Below are positions 51,121 to 64,000 of a stretch of 64,000 bases of DNA, piece after piece (position 1 is the first letter of the stretch; each line of letters begins with the position of its first letter). The stretch is from the NCBI GenBank assembly GCA_027972325.1, contig JAPMOS010000062.1, forward strand, positions 56,001 to 120,000. Reading direction: 5' to 3'. The translations under genes were made by a program, and so were the position numbers. The stretch is from Paratrimastix pyriformis. Lineage: Eukaryota; Preaxostyla; Paratrimastigidae. The notes under the pieces are model-generated. The model did no database searches. It was not told where the DNA came from and saw only the letters and a program-made list of their open reading frames with translations.

Positions 51121-53487
51121 ATGATGGTCGAAAGATTGCAACAACAAATGGAACAGAAGCAGCAGCAAAGGGAGCAGCAATTGCAACAACAAATGGAACA
51201 GAAGCAACAGCAATTGCAACAACAAATGGAACAGAAGCAACAGCAATTGCAACAACAAATGGAACAGAAGCAGCAGAAACTTGAGCAGCAATTGGAAGCG
51301 ATTCAGCAAGATGTCAAACGGCGTGACGAAGAAGCCAGACTCGCTAATCTCGCCTCCTCGCCCTACTATCAGCCAAGTGTCGCGACGCTCGTCAAACTGG
51401 TTGCCCACCCACCCCCCAATGTCGTGGTGGTCTCAACTGCCCATCTGTTCGACGGCACGTTCCCTCTCGAGGGCACGTTCCCCCTTCGCGATGGCGTGGC
51501 GTGCCAGCTCACGGAACTGAAGCAGCAGGCGGTGCAAAGGCTGTTGCCCCACTTGCGGTGTGACAGTGAGGCTGCACTCATGTCTCCCATCAAGGAGCTG
51601 CTGGACACGCTCATGCCTCCGAATCGGAACTGCGTCGTTGATACATCTCAAACGCAGATCAAGTATCTTTGCCGCGGCAAGCCTGACTTCATGGTCGTGG
51701 CCAAGGAGCCGGAGCCGGAGGAGGAGGAGGAGGAGGAGGAGGAGGAGGAGGAGAAGGAGGAGGAGGAGGAGGCGACGAAGAACAAGAGACCCAGGGTGGA
51801 GGCGGATGTCCGCACCGACCCAACAAGGGCTCTGATCCTGGTGGAGCTCAAACACGACGACGATGACAGGGACAAGGAGCCGAACCTCGCCCTGGCAGAG
51901 AGCGCCGGCTACGCCATCGATTTGTTCCGCAGTCACCCAGCCCGCCGCCAAGCAATCATTTTTGGAATGGCCGCGCACCGCTTCCGAGTGGCTCGGGTGG
52001 TTCCCGAAGGTGGCCGGGTGACCCACCAGACGGATCTCCTCGCATATGATGACCCCGCAGCCCTGCGTTTCCTGGAGTGTCTTCTGAGCATCACCCCAGA
52101 ACAAGCCGGCATCCCGAAGCCCATTCACCTGGCGCCCCCTGACCCGGCCACCGCTGCTGCTGTCGCTGCCGGCGCTGACAGTCTTCCTGTCGGCGACTAC
52201 GTCGAGCTCAAGCAGCTCACCAAGCATATTTCTTGCGTCTGTGGTGGCTTCCATCTGCCCCTTGCTGAGTTCCTTTAGGAAACCCCGCACACAACCGTTC
52301 ATCTGCTCAAGGGACCAGGTGACGCGGAGGTCGTGATGAAGGTCCGTCGCTGTGCCCTCGTCTGCCTGGCTTGGACGCCGCCCCCCCCCCCCCCCCCCCC
52401 CCCCAAACACACACACACATACACACACACACACACACGACCTCTCTGTTTTTTGTTTTCCCGTGACTCCTTTCCTTCTTTACTCGACACACACACCACA
52501 CACTCTCTCTCTCTTTCTCCACTCCACTCCACTCCACTCCACTCCACTCGACCCCCAGTGCGTGCCCGATGTGGATCCCTATGCCCGGTGCATCTCAACC
52601 GAGATCGATGTTTACACCGCGCTTGCGGCCGCCCGGCCCTCGTATCCGGAGGGGTTCCTCCGATTGGCCAGGATTCTCCGGGACGACCGGGGCACACTCC
52701 CCTACCCTTGTGCACGGCTGTTCCTGACTCCCAAACTCGAGCGGTTTAAATGGACCAGAGGTGCGTCCCCTTCCCTCACAACACTCACACTGGTGGACAC
52801 TGCTTGATTCTGGAGCTTCCCTGTGCCGAGGTGTCTTTCCTCTCTCTTTAAATGTGCGAGCGTGCGAGCGTGTGTGGGCGCGTGCGCGTGCGTGAAGCAG
52901 AAGGGAAGAAGGACGATGTTGAAAGGGACAAGTCGATGTGTGCACAGTGTGGTGTTCAAATCATAACCGATGATTTATCTTCTCCTTTCTTCTTGCACAC
53001 ACATACACACACACACGACACACGCACACACACAGAGAGTGCCATGGCTGCCGTGGACCGCCTCCAGACCCTACACCAGCTCGGTTTTCTCGCGGTCGAC
53101 GTGCGCCCGAGCAACTTCATGCAACGGGGAGGCATCCTCTTCTTGTTCGACTTTGGGCTCGCTCTGCCCCTTCGCCACGACCCCGTCTCGATCAACGGCG
53201 ACCCTTCCTACGCCAGCGAAGCCGCCCTGACGCACTGGATGGCGGCTGGGTTGCACACGTTCACACCCGCTGACGATCTGGAAGCCTTTGTCCATGTGAT
53301 CATGGCCTGCCATACAAATATCCACTGCCCGCCCCGGTACAGAGAGCCCTCCGATTTGGCAGCCATCAACGCATACTGGAACGATTTAAGGTTTTGGCCA
53401 GTCTACTTGCTGGGCGTCCTCGAAGCCGCTCGGGTTGCCGACTACGCCCGGATCAAAGCCAAGTTGGCCCAGTTCCCGTGGCCTTGA
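51121..53487 (+). CDS. PD-(D/E)XK nuclease fused to protein kinase (Crinkler-type effector), 4 exons
   Basis: Exons 51121-52236, 52279-52341, 52559-52760, 53036-53487; 610 aa. A Gln/Glu/Lys coiled coil (MEQKQQQLQQQ repeats, residues 5-60) leads to a nuclease domain with GKPDFMVVA (PD), an acidic run, then LILVELKH (E-x-K) and AIIFGMAAHRFRV. After a linker the kinase begins: VVMK (ATP lysine), STEIDVY (helix C glutamate), AVDVRPSNFM (catalytic loop, Asp and Asn kept, HRD histidine replaced) and LFDFGLAL (DFG). Most catalytic residues are present, so activity is plausible. REase-kinase fusions are known among Crinkler-RHS effectors (family knowledge). The first two introns start GTCTG and GTCCG, the third GTGCG. 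A TAG at 52276-52278 is the acceptor of the 42-nt first intron. The start is the first in-frame ATG; an upstream exon is possible. Confidence 0.8.
51133..51292. repeat. CAACAACAAATGGAACAGAAG coding repeat
   Basis: About four copies of a 36-bp unit coding a Gln-rich coiled coil at the N-terminus of the kinase-nuclease protein. Confidence 0.85.
52441..52492 (-). repeat. TG-linked 50-bp dispersed repeat
   Basis: On the minus strand: TCGAGTAAAGAAGGAA, then ACGGGAAAA, AAA and CAGAGAGG next to a TG/CA tract, inside the second intron of the kinase-nuclease gene. Related cop­ies lie in gene C introns at 58008-58060, 58075-58135, 58456-58506 and 63130-63195. Confidence 0.7.
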
Positions 53488-53689
53488 AGGGGTGTCTGGT
53501 GTCGTCGCGTGTTTTCGCTTGTGTCAGCCTCAATAGCTTTCGACCTTGGTTCGTTTCGCTTGGGTGTTGCCGGGGGGGGGGAGAGAGAGAGAGTTCTCGT
53601 GTTCCCTTTGACGGGCCCCGGTGGCTCGGTTTCCGGAATATGAGAGAGGGGGGGGGGGGGCGGTGATCAGGAGCGTCTGGATGTCACGC

Positions 53690-54123
53690 GGTGGCGCCCT
53701 TCGAGGGGGGGCCGCTTCGACCTGCTCCAGGCCAAGCTGCTCGAGCTCAACCCCGCCGTGCCCACGGTCCGCGGCCGCCCGCGCCCCCTTTGCCCCCCTT
53801 CGTCGCCCCTTCGCCCCTTCGCCCCTTCGCCCCTTCGCCCCTTCGCCCCTTCGCCCCCTTCGCCCCCCTTCGCCCCCTTCGCCCCTTTGCCCCTTTGCCC
53901 CCTTCGTCGCCCCTTCGCCCCCTTCGCCCCCTTCGCCCCCTTTGCCCCCTTCGTCGCCCCTTCGCCCCCTTCGCCCCCTTCGCCCCCTTCGCCCCCTTCG
54001 CCCCCTTCGCGCGTGGCCCGCCTTGATGCCCTGCACCTGACCGACGTGCCGCCCACCACTGCCCACCCTGGCAAAGTGACCAGGGGGGCGGCCCGGGGGC
54101 AAGCCCCTGGCACCCAGGGGTGA
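53690..54123 (+). pseudogene. LRR-like remnant interrupted by a minisatellite
   Basis: RFDLLQAKLLELNPAVPT precedes a donor-like GTCCGCG. After about 220 bp of GCCCCTTC and GCCCCCTTC repeats (53790-54010) the frame VARLDALHLTDVPPT resumes. The two pieces resemble leucine-rich units of the F-box type. The repeat may be an intron of a short gene, or this is a fragment; no start or F-box is seen. Confidence 0.35.
53790..54010. repeat. GCCCCTTC / GCCCCCTTC minisatellite
   Basis: About 24 units of 8-10 bp differing by one or two Cs. Translates as Ala-Pro-Phe type repeats or, on the other strand, Gly-Arg-rich runs; unlikely to be protein. Confidence 0.9.
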
Positions 54124-54700
54124 ACCCCGGTAATCTATGTATCCCTTTCTCCCCCTCTGCCAACTGTTTGTGCGTTGGGTGATTATCCTTTCTCCCCCCT
54201 TTCCGCACCTTCTCGAGGGTCTTCAACCATCATCGGTGGGAGGCGGACCGCGGGGGCGGGCGGGCGCCTGGCGGTTTTGTTGGCGGCGGGGGTGGGTGGG
54301 CGCCGCAGGGCCCACGTCTGCGTCGTCATCAAGGGTTGCGGTGAGTCAGGAGACACAGACACCTCGCGCACTTGGCACGGGGGGCACGGGCAGGAGGCGA
54401 CCGGTCGCGAGCGCGAGGTGGGGACACAACAACCGAATTTTCAGGATAGTTTGGGGGCGCCGGAATCCAAAATATGACCACCTGACCATGGGTCGACCGA
54501 CGAACAACCCCATCCCTATAGGGAAGGGTACCCTGCCGACTGACCCACCCATGCACCCACTCACTCGGGGACCCGATTGCGCGATGCGCCTCCGAAGCGG
54601 CCTGGCACCACCAGCGGCCAGCTGGCCAGCGTAGTACATCAGGCACGTCGACATCCGGGCAAACCACCAGTGTCGGGAGCTTCTGCTTGTCATACTGGGC
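54124..54700. other. Intergenic, no supported gene
   Basis: Open frames exist on the minus strand (54329-54718) but show no conserved features. The right end is the boundary of the segment duplicated at 48219. Confidence 0.35.
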
Positions 54701-54798
54701 CACCCTGACAAAAACCACAAATCGATGTCGTTATGATGCGTCGTATTTTTTTTTCCTTCAGGTCATCATCCACCCATTGATCTCCATCATCGTCCTGC

Positions 54799-64000
<9,202 letters not shown>

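Overview
The window is nuclear DNA of a GC-rich, intron-dense unicellular eukaryote. I cannot place the lineage from sequence alone. Free-living flagellates with Crinkler/RHS-type genes fit, and a GC-rich metamonad such as Paratrimastix is only a weak guess. TAA, TAG and TGA all end genes here. The most striking property is shared by every multi-exon gene I could assemble: introns start with GTCCG or GTCTG instead of GTRAG. By hand I placed 85 introns in seven genes; about 80 have C at +3 and about 80 have G at +5, and reading frame is kept through nearly all of them.

Layout. 1-400: 3' copy of a PTPA last exon. 966-3604 (-): RHS/Crinkler-type P-loop NTPase. 3672-5848 (+): PTPA, the PP2A activator. 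6079-7864 (+): secreted/type I membrane protein with a PSI-like cysteine module. 8296-22768 (+): surface gene A, 26 exons, about 1353 aa. 23.66-25.11 kb (+): unrecognised multi-exon gene. 25365-27872 (-): F-box/leucine-rich-repeat protein. 29237-45899 (-): surface gene B, 29 exons, about 1354 aa, with a non-LTR retrotransposon (32.5-36.7 kb) inserted antisense in one intron. 46-51 kb: a short PB1-like ORF, low-complexity and degenerate sequence, and a two-exon truncated duplicate of the 3' end of gene C. 51121-53487 (+): PD-(D/E)XK nuclease fused to a protein kinase, a Crinkler-effector architecture. 53.7-54.1 kb: LRR-like remnant with a minisatellite. 54799-64000 (-): surface gene C, 5' end beyond the window.

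A, B and C are paralogues. Each full-length member has a signal peptide, an unrecognised N-terminal region of about 600 aa, a right-handed beta-helix of Pmp-like GGA/FxxN repeats, a Cys-rich segment, an IPT/TIG-like domain, a cadherin-like beta-sandwich and one C-terminal membrane helix with a short tail. They look like large adhesins or receptors. Their introns hold almost all the simple repeats of the window (CAT, CAC, TG, CAGA and longer units), many short copies of the retrotransposon 3' end, one tRNA-His gene, and repeated 'echo' copies of the neighbouring exon edges.

The long runs of His, Thr, Trp, Gly, Met or Val that appear in conceptual translations are intronic microsatellites, not protein.
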